A stretch of DNA of 28,174 nt from Prevotella sp. (GCA_016291915.1 JAEEZP010000078.1:1-28174), one strand, 5' to 3'; shown: positions 17,590-26,317, counted from the stretch's first letter. Translations and numbers: made by a program. The notes: generated by a model from the sequence alone, not told the origin.

Positions 17590-20448
17590 TTACTTGAAAG
17601 AAAGTGCAAAGCGGATGTGATGTGTACCTTGCTCCACCCATACAGGTTGTGCACTCGGACCGTTTAAGTCGGTAGCATTCACTTTGTTTCTCACACCGGG
17701 CACCACCGACATGATAGCGATGCCGGTCTCAGGAAAGTCATAGAGGATCTTGTCACGACCATCCATGGGATGATACACGCCGATGGTGTTGTTGTCATCC
17801 AAAGGCTGCAGACGGATCGTTCCTTCAGCAGTCATTAACTCCATCCAATCGACATCCCCGAAATAGCCTTTAAACTCCGGATAGTCGAACGACTCTCCCG
17901 GTATCGGATTGTTGTATTTGTTATGCCAATAGCCATACTGCGGTCCCCGGGTGCGGTTCTTCCAGATACGGTAAGGTCCTTTCCCTACCCAGTATTTCTC
18001 CAACACTTTCTCCTCGGGATAGTCGAAGGAGATTCCCATCAGATCCACCAATCCACCGAAATCGTATGAACAGTCGATCGTCACACGGCCATCTTTTTCA
18101 AATCCCCATTTCACCTGCCGTACCGTACCCAGTGTGTATTCTGCTGTCAATACCTGTCGCCCGGCCTCCTCGGAGAGGGTAAAGCCTTTGAACTGTCGGT
18201 AGTCGTTATACAAGGTATATTCAGTATGCTTAACAGGTACATCCTTCCTGTTGTTTACCGATGAGGGATCAAAGCCACGGTCGGAGCGACGGGCAATGGT
18301 CAGCCGAGGACCGTTACCCAATGAGAAAGATTTACCATCGACGGTCACCTGTACCAGCAATCCGTCTTTCTTCGAGAAACGATACTGACGATGACCTTGT
18401 GTAACGGTAAAGGTGGATGGATCTTCTTTCACCTGGATGTCAGCATGATCATTGCCTTCAACCTCTTGACGGTTGCTCACAGCCCAGCACCAGGTGAATA
18501 TCTCCTTACCCTTGGCATCATCCACACGTACCTCCAAGGCATTTGCCGACTTACTGGCGGTGGGTAAGGTCATGACATAATCGGTTGCCCCTGGTAATAC
18601 ATCCGGTGAAGGAAGGTTCCCGGCATTGAGCACGGCAGACTGCTGATGACTTGTCGTAGGCAAGGAGAGATACCGATAGCTGAACCGGCAGTCTTTCAGG
18701 TTGGTAAACTGGAAGCGGTTTGAGACTGTAAGTTGCTGCGGTTTTCCGGGATCGAACATTATCTGCACGGGGCTCCACACTTCCTTGATGGTAAAGTAAC
18801 TGCCTTCCTTCTCATGATGTGGCCCTACAATACCGTCGGCAGCGTAGTTGCCGACACAGTCAATGCTGTCATTGCGATCGGTTCTCACAACTCCCTGATC
18901 GGCTAAGTCCCAAAGGAAGCCACCGGCACAACGCGGGTTGTGCATCATCATCTTCCAATAATCATCCAGTCCGGCCCCATGACCGCCATCGTACAAACCG
19001 TGCAGGAACTCCGTCGGTAAGAAAATACCGGGACTGCGCATCCACTCAAGTGTTCCGCCATAAGAGCAATAGTGTTTGGTTTGTATGCCATTGCCCAAGG
19101 TCCAGGGATAGACCACCACGCGTTGCTGCATGTCATACTGATGGAAGAAGGGTTCTAAGTCGTAGTTGAAGCCGCCTTCATTACCGTTACTCCAGATCAC
19201 GATAGAAGGGTGGTTGCAGTCGCGGGTAACCAACTCCTTCACCAGCAATTGCCCGTTATCGGTATCGTGGGCGAAATGCCAGCCGCTGAGCTCGCACATC
19301 ACATAGAGTCCAAGAGAGTCACAGGCATCTAAGAAATCCGGATCGGCAGGATAATGACTCAGTCGCACCGCATTCATGTTCATCCCTTTTATCAGTTCTA
19401 CATCCTCGATATTCTTGGCTTTAGATAGGGCCCTGCCCGTCTCCGGGCGGAAGGAATGGCGACAGACACCCTTGAAGATGGTCTTCACCCCATTGATATA
19501 GATACCGTCTTCTTCGCGAACGTCAACCGTACGGAAACCGAACTTCTGTTTTTCAACATGCAGGATACTCCCTTTACGGTCTTTTAAGGTATAGACAGCC
19601 GTATGTAATACAGGCTTTTCCGGTGACCATAATACAGGGTTTTTTACGATGAAATCGGCAGAAAAGAGTCCTTTACCAAGATTGTTGACCTTCCCTTGAT
19701 ATTTCCCGACAGTCTTACCCATGGCATCCTGAATCAGGATCTCCATCCGTGCTCCTTGCGGTGCCTGATGAAGATATACGTCAGAGCGGAAACGACCATC
19801 CATCCGTGCATCGATAGCTACCCGCTCAATATTTTGCATGGGTTTGCAGATCAGGAAGACAGGACGGAAGATCCCACCGAAGTTCCAGTAGTCGGCTCTT
19901 CTCTCAGCAAGATTCACACGTGGATTCTCACTCTCCTTACTTACCTTTACTTCCAGCAGATTCTCACTGCCGTAACGAACCTTGGCGGTGATGTCATACG
20001 CAAAACGGTAGAAGGCACCATGATGTACGGGGCCGGCCTGCTGACCGTTAACCTTTACCAGTGCATCCGTCATCACTCCTTCAAACACCAGTTGGATCTG
20101 TTGTCCTTTCCAGGTGTCGGGAATGGCAAAACGGTGTTTGTACAATCCCTGTTCCTTAACGATACCCTCGGGATCTTCCTTGCCGTAGAACTTAATGCCA
20201 TACTGGTATTCGCCGAACCCCTGACATTCCCAGCAGGAAGGAACACCGATGGTTGACCACTGTCCGGACTGTCTCCCGTTTGTACAGAAGAAATCCCATT
20301 TGACAGCATCGTCGCAGCCGGTGCCGCTCAGGTACACTCGTTGTGTCGTCTGTTGTTTGTTCACGGATGAAGGTCCGGCAACTGCTATTATTACCCCGAT
20401 CAGGAGCATGGATACGACCAAGATGGATTTCTGTAGTATTTTTCTCAT
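17590..20448 (-). CDS. GH2-family exo-glycosidase (beta-galactosidase or beta-glucuronidase type)
   Basis: This 952-residue protein has a hydrophobic N-terminal export segment (ILQKSILVVSMLLIGVIIAV). Domains run in the GH2 order: sugar-binding jelly roll (about 50-200), Ig-like domain (about 200-300), TIM barrel (about 300-600) and C-terminal beta-sandwich domains including a large galactose-mutarotase-like region. The acid/base motif NHPSIVIWSNGNEGG gives Glu424 and the nucleophile motif PTEFLHG gives Glu480. It releases a terminal beta-linked sugar, most often galactose, though GH2 also includes glucuronidases, mannosidases and arabinosidases, so the sugar is open. It is a single-gene minus-strand unit, convergent with the protease and divergent (113 bp) from the TIM-barrel gene. 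Confidence 0.93.
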   Translation of the reverse strand: MRKILQKSILVVSMLLIGVIIAVAGPSSVNKQQTTQRVYLSGTGCDDAVKWDFFCTNGRQSGQWSTIGVPSCWECQGFGEYQYGIKFYGKEDPEGIVKEQGLYKHRFAIPDTWKGQQIQLVFEGVMTDALVKVNGQQAGPVHHGAFYRFAYDITAKVRYGSENLLEVKVSKESENPRVNLAERRADYWNFGGIFRPVFLICKPMQNIERVAIDARMDGRFRSDVYLHQAPQGARMEILIQDAMGKTVGKYQGKVNNLGKGLFSADFIVKNPVLWSPEKPVLHTAVYTLKDRKGSILHVEKQKFGFRTVDVREEDGIYINGVKTIFKGVCRHSFRPETGRALSKAKNIEDVELIKGMNMNAVRLSHYPADPDFLDACDSLGLYVMCELSGWHFAHDTDNGQLLVKELVTRDCNHPSIVIWSNGNEGGFNYDLEPFFHQYDMQQRVVVYPWTLGNGIQTKHYCSYGGTLEWMRSPGIFLPTEFLHGLYDGGHGAGLDDYWKMMMHNPRCAGGFLWDLADQGVVRTDRNDSIDCVGNYAADGIVGPHHEKEGSYFTIKEVWSPVQIMFDPGKPQQLTVSNRFQFTNLKDCRFSYRYLSLPTTSHQQSAVLNAGNLPSPDVLPGATDYVMTLPTASKSANALEVRVDDAKGKEIFTWCWAVSNRQEVEGNDHADIQVKEDPSTFTVTQGHRQYRFSKKDGLLVQVTVDGKSFSLGNGPRLTIARRSDRGFDPSSVNNRKDVPVKHTEYTLYNDYRQFKGFTLSEEAGRQVLTAEYTLGTVRQVKWGFEKDGRVTIDCSYDFGGLVDLMGISFDYPEEKVLEKYWVGKGPYRIWKNRTRGPQYGYWHNKYNNPIPGESFDYPEFKGYFGDVDWMELMTAEGTIRLQPLDDNNTIGVYHPMDGRDKILYDFPETGIAIMSVVPGVRNKVNATDLNGPSAQPVWVEQGTHHIRFALSFK

Positions 20449-20561
20449 AATAATCCTTTTTCCCTATAGACGGAAAGAATGGTTTTTGTAATCGTGAAAA
20501 ACGTATCTGAATCACATGATAAATAGTTACAAAACCCACGTTCGTTCGTCTTGATAATGTT

Positions 20562-22007
20562 ATGAAGAAGGTAAAAGTATTATTATTGTTGCTGGTATTG
20601 GCAGTCTCAGAGGTTGTCAGTGCCCAGAGTTATCAGGTAGGTGTGTGTGACTGGATGATTCTCAAGCGCCAGAAACTGGGTGAGTTCAAATGGGCACGTG
20701 ACATCGGTGCTGATGGTGTGGAACTGGATATGGGCGGCCTCGGAGCGAAGGCAGCTTTTGATAATCAGTTGCGTGATGACAATGTCGCTCGTCAGTTCAA
20801 GCATGTGGCCGACTCCTCCGGGATAAAGATCGGTTCTGTTGCAATGAGCGGTTTCTATGCACAGAACTTCGGTACCAAGGAGACTTACAAAGAGTTGGTC
20901 ACCGACTGTTTTGATACGATGGATAAGATGGGTGGCGTGAAGGTTTGCTTCCTGCCTTTAGGCGGATGTGGCAAAGACTGGGCTACTACTCCTGCCGTAC
21001 GTAAACAGATAGTGAAACGTCTGCGTGAGGTCGGTGAAATGGCGAAAAAACGCGGTAAGGTGATCGGTATCGACACACCGTTGGATGCCAAGGAGAATCT
21101 CAAGTTGCTGAAGGAGATCAAGAGCGACGGTATCAAGATTTTCTACAAGTGGCAGACCGCTATCGAGCTCGGTGTCGATATCTGTCAGGATATGAAGAAG
21201 CTCGGTGCGAAGAATATCTGTGCGATCCATTCCAGCAATACCGACGGTGTCTGCCTGCGGGATGACAAGGCTTTGGATGTGCCGGCTATCAAGCAAGCCC
21301 TGGATCAGATGGGGTGGAGCGGCTGGCTCTTCATCGAGCGTAGCAGAAATGCCAAGGAGCCCCGGAATGTGTTGGCAAACTTCAGTAATAATGCCAACTA
21401 TCTGAAGAGTATCTTTAATAGTTTGGAAGAACCGGAGGTGGCCTTGAAATCTGAAGGACGTAATCCGGATTATGTCAATACGATTCTCGGTCGTTCACAG
21501 AAGGTGATCGATGCCTTGGGACAGTCGTATACTCCTAAGGGAATCAATATCCGTAATATCGTAGCCAATAAATATTTCGAGTTGAACGATATCTACGAGG
21601 AGCGTGATGCACTCAAGAAGACGGATAAGAAATTGGCTGAGGCACAGTGTGACCAGAAACTCTACCGCAGTCATTTTGCTTTCGACTCTTATCTCAGCAA
21701 ATATCTCAAGCCCTATCAGATTGAGATGGTGAAGGATGTGATGACCTACAATGTGGTGAAGGTGACATATGATGCCCAGTGTGATATGGTTCCTACCCTG
21801 ACGGAAGAAGAGAAAGCACAGATCCTTACTTGGCTGAAGGAAGCCCGCGAATATGCCATCGATGCGGAGAGCAGTAATAAGAAACACGAGATGTTTGGCA
21901 AGTATAAGGGTAGGATCAACAACTATCTCTCCAAACGCGGCTATAACCTCACCAAGGAGCGTGAAGAGTGGAACAAGCGCGTGAAAGCACGTGGAGGAAG
22001 GCTGTAG
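20562..22007 (+). CDS. Exported TIM-barrel sugar isomerase/epimerase-like protein fused to DUF3826
   Basis: This is a 481-residue protein with a signal peptide (KVLLLLLVLAVSEVVSAQ). Residues about 25-280 are a xylose-isomerase-like (AP endonuclease 2) TIM barrel: IGADGVELDMGG, VIGIDTPLDA, ICAIHSSNTDGV and GWLFIERSR provide the acidic and histidine residues expected at its metal centre. Residues about 310-475 match what I know of DUF3826 (LNDIYEERDAL, YLSKYLKPYQIEMVKDVMTY, TWLKEAREYAIDAES, GRINNYLSKRGYNLTKEREEW). DUF3826 proteins are found beside pectin-related genes in Bacteroidetes and have no activity that I know of. An exported isomerase fold is unusual because phosphorylated sugars are not expected in the periplasm; it may be a lyase, epimerase or binding protein. 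First gene of the plus-strand operon with the two genes downstream; no clear promoter box seen upstream. Confidence 0.8.
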   Translation: MKKVKVLLLLLVLAVSEVVSAQSYQVGVCDWMILKRQKLGEFKWARDIGADGVELDMGGLGAKAAFDNQLRDDNVARQFKHVADSSGIKIGSVAMSGFYAQNFGTKETYKELVTDCFDTMDKMGGVKVCFLPLGGCGKDWATTPAVRKQIVKRLREVGEMAKKRGKVIGIDTPLDAKENLKLLKEIKSDGIKIFYKWQTAIELGVDICQDMKKLGAKNICAIHSSNTDGVCLRDDKALDVPAIKQALDQMGWSGWLFIERSRNAKEPRNVLANFSNNANYLKSIFNSLEEPEVALKSEGRNPDYVNTILGRSQKVIDALGQSYTPKGINIRNIVANKYFELNDIYEERDALKKTDKKLAEAQCDQKLYRSHFAFDSYLSKYLKPYQIEMVKDVMTYNVVKVTYDAQCDMVPTLTEEEKAQILTWLKEAREYAIDAESSNKKHEMFGKYKGRINNYLSKRGYNLTKEREEWNKRVKARGGRL

Positions 22008-22028
22008 AAGAGAAATTTGAATATTTAT

Positions 22029-22071
22029 CTATAGTATCTATAGTACCTATAGTAACTATAGTACCTATAGG
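22029..22071. repeat. Intergenic CTATAG 9-bp-unit array, copy 2
   Basis: The plus strand shows ctatagtat, ctatagtac, ctatagtaa, ctatagtac and ctatagg in exact 9-bp register. The 34-base core at 22038-22071 differs from copy 1 (3799-3832) at one base. It occupies half of the 85-bp gap between the TIM-barrel stop and the DUF1680 start and ends 21 bp before the ATG. Confidence 0.85.
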
Positions 22072-22092
22072 ATAATAATAAAAGCTAAGGAT

Positions 22093-24177
22093 ATGATGAA
22101 AAAGAAATCTTATTGGCTGATGATTGGTCTGATGGCATTGCTGCCAATGACAGTAATGGCTCAGCAGAACGGCCTTACTGACACTCGTAACAGTAAATAT
22201 GCCGTGATGACCGATACTCCTATCGATGCTGTCCGTTGGACCGGCGGTTTCTGGGGGGAGCGTTTTAATGTCTTTGCCGGTACTTCCGTGAAGAATATGT
22301 GGAAGACCTGGCAGACAGAAGAGGGAAAAGGCTTTAACAACTTCCTGGTAGCATCAGGAGAAATCAGAGGAAAGCACCATGGCCCTCCCTTCCATGATGG
22401 TGATATGTATAAATGGCTGGAGAGTGTTGCGGCTGTCTATGCCATCAACAAAGATCCTGAGCTGGATGCAATTATGGACCGTTTCATCGGTTGTGTCGTG
22501 AAATCACAGCGAGAAGACGGATATATCCACACCCCTGTGATCATCGAAGAGTTGAACAAGAAACTGGCAGCCAAGGAAGAGGGTGCCGATAATACCGTGG
22601 TGGGAACAGCGGTAGGTACCGGAAAAGACGGTGCCTTCGGGAACCGACTGAATTTCGAGACTTATAATCTCGGTCATCTGATCACTGCCGGTATCGTGCA
22701 TAAGCGTGCCACCGGAAAGACGACACTCTTCAATTGTGCCATCAAGGCTGCCGATTTCTTATATAATTTCTGTATGACGGCACCTGAAGAACTGGCAGGT
22801 AATGCGATCTGTCCTTCACACTATATGGCCATTGCGGAGATCTACCGTGAGACAGGTGATCCGAAATATCTGGAGTTGTCTAAGAAGTTTATTGATATCC
22901 GTGGTATGGTGAAGGAAGGTACCGACGATAATCAGGACCGTATTCCTTTCCGTGACCAGTATAATGCCATGGGACATGCCGTACGTGCCAACTATCTGTA
23001 TGCCGGTGTGGCTGATCTTTACCTGGAGTCAGGCGAGGAACAGTTGATGAAGAACCTCACCTCTATCTGGAAAGATATCGTAACCCGAAAGATGTATATC
23101 AACGGCGCCTGCGGTGCTTTATATGATGGTACTTCTCCCGATGGAACCGACTATAAACCGGCTAATATCCAGAAGGTACACCAGAGCTACGGTCGTCCGT
23201 ATCAGTTGCCGCAGTCAACAGCCCATAACGAGACTTGTGCCAATATCGGTAATATGCTTTTCAACTGGCGTATGCTCGAGGCTACCGGTGACAGCAAGTA
23301 CGCAGATATTGTGGAGAACTGTTTCTTTAACAGTATTCTCTGCGGCATCTCCCTCGACGGTAAGCGCTATTTCTATACCAACCCGTTGCGCATGAGCGAC
23401 GAACTGCCTTATACGTTGCGCTGGCCGAAGGAGCGTGCGGAATATATCAGTTGTTTCTGCTGTCCACCGAACACCCTGCGTACCCTCTGTGAGACACAGG
23501 ATTATGCTTATTCCATGGGACGTCAGGAAGTCTATGTGAACCTTTACGGTGAGAATCAGATGAAGGTGATGCTCGACAAGAAGAACCAGCTCGTCGTGGC
23601 GCAGCACACGGATTATCCTTGGGATGGTCGAGTGATACTCGAGATACAACAGGTGAAGAAGAATACCCCGATGACATTCAAACTGCGTATTCCGTCATGG
23701 TGTGATGCATACAGTGTGACAGTGAATGACAAGAAGTATGACGTTAAGGTGGATAAGGGTTATGCTGTCGTGACAGGTAATTGGAAGAAGGGTGACTTTA
23801 TCGCACTTGATATGCCTATGCGTGCCAAGCTCATTGAGGCTAATCCGTTGGTGGAGGAAGCACGCGGACAGGTGGCCGTACAGCGCGGTCCGATTATCTA
23901 TTGTGTGGAGAGTCAGGACTTAGGAGGCATGGACATCGACAATATTGCGCTTCCCGTAGATGCGAAGTTTACGCCTGTGGAGACAAATATTGCCGGAAGC
24001 CGAATGATGGCTTTGGAAGGAGAGGCTGTCAACCGGGGTGAAAGCACTTGGAGCGGTCAGCTTTACCGTGAGGTGGGCAGGCAGAAAAACAAGGTTAAGA
24101 TCCGTTTGATTCCTTACTATGCCTGGGGTAACCGTGGCAAGGGAGAGATGTCTATCTGGATACCAGTAGTTTTATAA
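22093..24177 (+). CDS. DUF1680 glycosidase (GH127/GH146 type, beta-L-arabinofuranosidase-like)
   Basis: This is a 694-residue exported protein (YWLMIGLMALLPMTVMAQ signal; the start could also be the second Met at 22096). The N-terminal part opens with the family block VRWTGGFWGERFNVF and continues as an (alpha/alpha)6 barrel to about residue 470, then beta domains. The zinc-cysteine centre is intact: HNETCANIGN (Glu380, Cys382) and SCFCCPPN (Cys456, Cys457), matching the ETC and CC ligands and cysteine nucleophile of the Bifidobacterium enzyme HypBA1. The acid/base Glu of HypBA1 lies 16 residues before the ETC glutamate; here that position is Gln364 (KVHQSYG). Family members cut beta-L-arabinofuranose or, in RG-II loci, rarer sugars. 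The next gene starts 1 bp after the stop, so the pair is translationally coupled. Confidence 0.92.
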   Translation: MMKKKSYWLMIGLMALLPMTVMAQQNGLTDTRNSKYAVMTDTPIDAVRWTGGFWGERFNVFAGTSVKNMWKTWQTEEGKGFNNFLVASGEIRGKHHGPPFHDGDMYKWLESVAAVYAINKDPELDAIMDRFIGCVVKSQREDGYIHTPVIIEELNKKLAAKEEGADNTVVGTAVGTGKDGAFGNRLNFETYNLGHLITAGIVHKRATGKTTLFNCAIKAADFLYNFCMTAPEELAGNAICPSHYMAIAEIYRETGDPKYLELSKKFIDIRGMVKEGTDDNQDRIPFRDQYNAMGHAVRANYLYAGVADLYLESGEEQLMKNLTSIWKDIVTRKMYINGACGALYDGTSPDGTDYKPANIQKVHQSYGRPYQLPQSTAHNETCANIGNMLFNWRMLEATGDSKYADIVENCFFNSILCGISLDGKRYFYTNPLRMSDELPYTLRWPKERAEYISCFCCPPNTLRTLCETQDYAYSMGRQEVYVNLYGENQMKVMLDKKNQLVVAQHTDYPWDGRVILEIQQVKKNTPMTFKLRIPSWCDAYSVTVNDKKYDVKVDKGYAVVTGNWKKGDFIALDMPMRAKLIEANPLVEEARGQVAVQRGPIIYCVESQDLGGMDIDNIALPVDAKFTPVETNIAGSRMMALEGEAVNRGESTWSGQLYREVGRQKNKVKIRLIPYYAWGNRGKGEMSIWIPVVL

Positions 24178-24178
24178 T

Positions 24179-25957
24179 ATGAGATACCTGCGTTTTATCA
24201 TAACGACTGCGATGATTGGGGTGACCTTATCATCGCAGTCTGCTGAATACACAGCATCTCCCGGTGCTTTCACCCTTGAGAAAGCACTGCAGGAGATTCG
24301 CGTGGACCGTCTGTATAAAGGGGTTACCGATGCAACCCTTCATCTGCAGGCTGGTACTTACCGACTGACACAACCTATCATTATCCGTCCGGAAGATAAC
24401 GGCACCCGTATCGTGGCCGATGGTGAGGTGATCATCAGTGGTGGTGTCAGGATAACGGGATGGAAACGACAAGGTAAGACGTACGTAGCTGACGTGCCGG
24501 TCTTCAATGGTCGTCCGTTGGAATTCCGACAGTTGTGGGTGAATGGCCGCAAGGCTGTTCGTGCCCGTGATGTGGCTGACTTAGAACAGATGCACAAGAT
24601 CCTCGCGGTGGATAAGACCGCAGAGACGATAACTGTTCCTTATGAGGCGGTGAAGTCGCTGTTGGGAAAGAAACAATATGTGGAATATGGTTATCCGCAT
24701 CCCGAGATGGGACTACATGAGATGTGGTGCCTGGCCAACTTACGTATCAAGCGTATCGAACGACAGGGTGACATGGCCATCGTCTCCTTCCATCAACCTG
24801 AGAGCCATATTCATTTCATGCGCCCGTGGCCATCGCCGATGATCACGAAGAACGGGCGCAACTCCGCTTTCTACCTCACCAATGACAAAGCCTTCTTAGA
24901 CCATGAAGGAGAGTGGTTCCTCGATGTCGTCAACCGTAAGGTGTATTATATCCCTTTACCGGGTGAGAATATGGCAGATGTAGAAATAGAAGCACCGGCA
25001 TTGGAGTCTTTATTAAAGGTGGAGGGCACGCCGGCGATGCCTGTAGAGAATGTCTCTTTCGAAGGAATCACCTTCCGTCATAGTACCTGGATGCGCCCGT
25101 CGTACAGTGGTCATGCCCCCCTGCAGGCCGGACAGTATCTGATAGAAGCCTATCGCCTGACACCGAAGCTTGACCGGCAGAACGGTGATCATAAGTTGGA
25201 TAACCAGGGATGGGTGGGGCGTCCGGCAGCTGCCGTTTCCGTCAATGCTGCCACAGATATCTGTTTCAGCCGATGTCGGTTTGAGCATTTCGCTGCCACG
25301 GGGTTAGACTATCATCGATATACCAAGGGCGGTGTTGTCGATCATTGTGTGTTTGAGGATATCGGCGGCAGTGCTGTCAGTGCCGGCAGTTTCGGTCCGG
25401 AGGGTTTTGAGGCCCATATCTCTTATACACCAGTTGATGAGAATGAATTATGTACAGACCTGCAGATCTCCGACAATATGATTCATGATGCGGCCAATGA
25501 GGATTGGGGATGTATCGGTATTGCTGCCGGTTATGTGCGTGGCATCCGCATCCTTCATAACGAGATCTCCGATGTCTCTTATACAGGTATCAGTATGGGT
25601 TGGGGATGGAACCAGCAGGTGAACGGCATGAAGAATAATCTTGTGAAGGGAAATCTCATCCATCATTATGCCCGTCACATGTACGATACGGCGGGCATCT
25701 ACACGCTCAGTTGTCAGCCGCATTCCTTCGTTGAGGAGAATGTGGTGAGGGATATCTATCATCCCGGATATGCCCATGATCCCAACCATTGGTTCTATCT
25801 CTATACCGATGAGGGTTCCTCGTATATCACCGTGCGTAACAACTGGACACCGGCAGAGAAGTTCTTGAAGAATGCCAACGGCCCGGGTAACACTTGGGAG
25901 AATAACGGTCCTATGGTAGCTGACAGCATCAAGACCCGGGCGGGAATACGTCACTGA
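24179..25957 (+). CDS. Exported right-handed beta-helix glycosidase-like protein (possible GH141)
   Basis: This is a 592-residue protein with an N-terminal export signal (FIITTAMIGVTLSSQSA). An N-terminal beta-helix start (ATLHLQAGTYRLTQPIIIRP, EVIISGGVRITGWKR) is followed by an inserted beta domain (about 85-270) and a main right-handed parallel beta-helix (about 290-560) with repeated turns such as CRFEHFAATGLDYH, CVFEDIGGSAVSAGS, NMIHDAANEDWGCIGIA and NEISDVSYTGISMGWGW. This layout and the YTGIS-GWGW turn resemble GH141, whose members include an alpha-L-fucosidase from rhamnogalacturonan-II breakdown and a xylanase. I cannot identify catalytic residues with certainty, and a lyase-like or binding role is possible. 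It begins 1 bp after the DUF1680 stop and is the last gene of that operon. Confidence 0.75.
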   Translation: MRYLRFIITTAMIGVTLSSQSAEYTASPGAFTLEKALQEIRVDRLYKGVTDATLHLQAGTYRLTQPIIIRPEDNGTRIVADGEVIISGGVRITGWKRQGKTYVADVPVFNGRPLEFRQLWVNGRKAVRARDVADLEQMHKILAVDKTAETITVPYEAVKSLLGKKQYVEYGYPHPEMGLHEMWCLANLRIKRIERQGDMAIVSFHQPESHIHFMRPWPSPMITKNGRNSAFYLTNDKAFLDHEGEWFLDVVNRKVYYIPLPGENMADVEIEAPALESLLKVEGTPAMPVENVSFEGITFRHSTWMRPSYSGHAPLQAGQYLIEAYRLTPKLDRQNGDHKLDNQGWVGRPAAAVSVNAATDICFSRCRFEHFAATGLDYHRYTKGGVVDHCVFEDIGGSAVSAGSFGPEGFEAHISYTPVDENELCTDLQISDNMIHDAANEDWGCIGIAAGYVRGIRILHNEISDVSYTGISMGWGWNQQVNGMKNNLVKGNLIHHYARHMYDTAGIYTLSCQPHSFVEENVVRDIYHPGYAHDPNHWFYLYTDEGSSYITVRNNWTPAEKFLKNANGPGNTWENNGPMVADSIKTRAGIRH

Positions 25958-26066
25958 TCATGTGGTAGTACTCTCTTTTTGTTGCAATATAGGGTATATA
26001 ACTGTTATTCGTACATTTTTACTTGAAAATGAACGATTTTTTATAACAATCTTTTAAAAGATATAT

Positions 26067-26074
26067 TATCTTTG
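26067..26074 (+). promoter_or_regulatory. Candidate -7 promoter box for a short intergenic transcript
   Basis: TATCTTTG fits the Bacteroidetes -7 consensus TAnnTTTG exactly. No TTTG lies at the right distance upstream, so the -33 box is weak. A perfect palindrome (26049-26062) sits 4 bp before it, where a repressor or activator could act. Confidence 0.4.
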
Positions 26075-26080
26075 CAGCAG

Positions 26081-26234
26081 AATAAGCCGGTGATGTTCAT
26101 AGATTATTCCGCATAATAAGATTCGTTTTTAAAATAAGAAGGTTATCATTTTTTAGTTGGTTATAGTTAGTACTAAAGTCTTTTTGTCATACAGACAATT
26201 GGAAAAGCGGACGCGAGAAGCGCCCGCTTTTTTC
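26081..26234 (+). ncRNA. Candidate small RNA of about 155 nt
   Basis: A -7 box at 26067-26074 and a strong intrinsic terminator at 26203-26234 bracket a non-coding stretch whose 5' part can fold (GAATAA near 26080 with TTATTC about 18 nt later). I do not recognise it as a known RNA family. It could instead be only the extended 3' end of the upstream operon. Confidence 0.35.
26203..26234 (+). terminator. Intrinsic terminator upstream of rhaB
   Basis: AAAAGCGG pairs with CCGCTTTT, continued after one A/C mismatch by CGC with GCG around the loop GAGAA, and a run of six T follows. It ends transcription of the upstream operon and/or the candidate small RNA. Because a separate -7 box lies downstream, it is unlikely to be an attenuator of rhaB. 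Confidence 0.85.
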
Positions 26235-26309
26235 ATCAAACATAGAAGGGTATACGATTAAATTATAATAATTTGTATGTTTTCACGAATGTTTTTCAGA
26301 AAATAATCG

Positions 26310-26317
26310 TACCTTTG
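26310..26317 (+). promoter_or_regulatory. -7 box of the rhaB operon promoter
   Basis: TACCTTTG matches TAnnTTTG exactly and lies 34 bp before the rhaB ATG, giving a leader of about 27 nt. The -33 region has only T-rich sequence (GTTTTTC), so activation by a regulator is plausible. Confidence 0.55.

Noticed and set aside
17381..17641. 86-codon minus-strand frame over the 22-bp array as a small protein
   Set aside because: It overlaps the ends of two real genes and is made of the tandem repeat; no start signal or conserved domain is apparent.
8405..20512. CGTATCTGA and TTTTTGTAATC found in both divergent control regions (near 8370-8411 and 20478-20510) as a shared regulon motif
   Set aside because: The two pieces are spaced 26 bp apart in one region and 8 bp in the other, so they do not behave as one site; could be coincidence.
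26075..26234. Riboswitch or attenuator controlling rhaB
   Set aside because: A separate -7 box lies between the terminator and rhaB, so rhaB transcription does not need to pass the terminator; no known riboswitch core was recognised.
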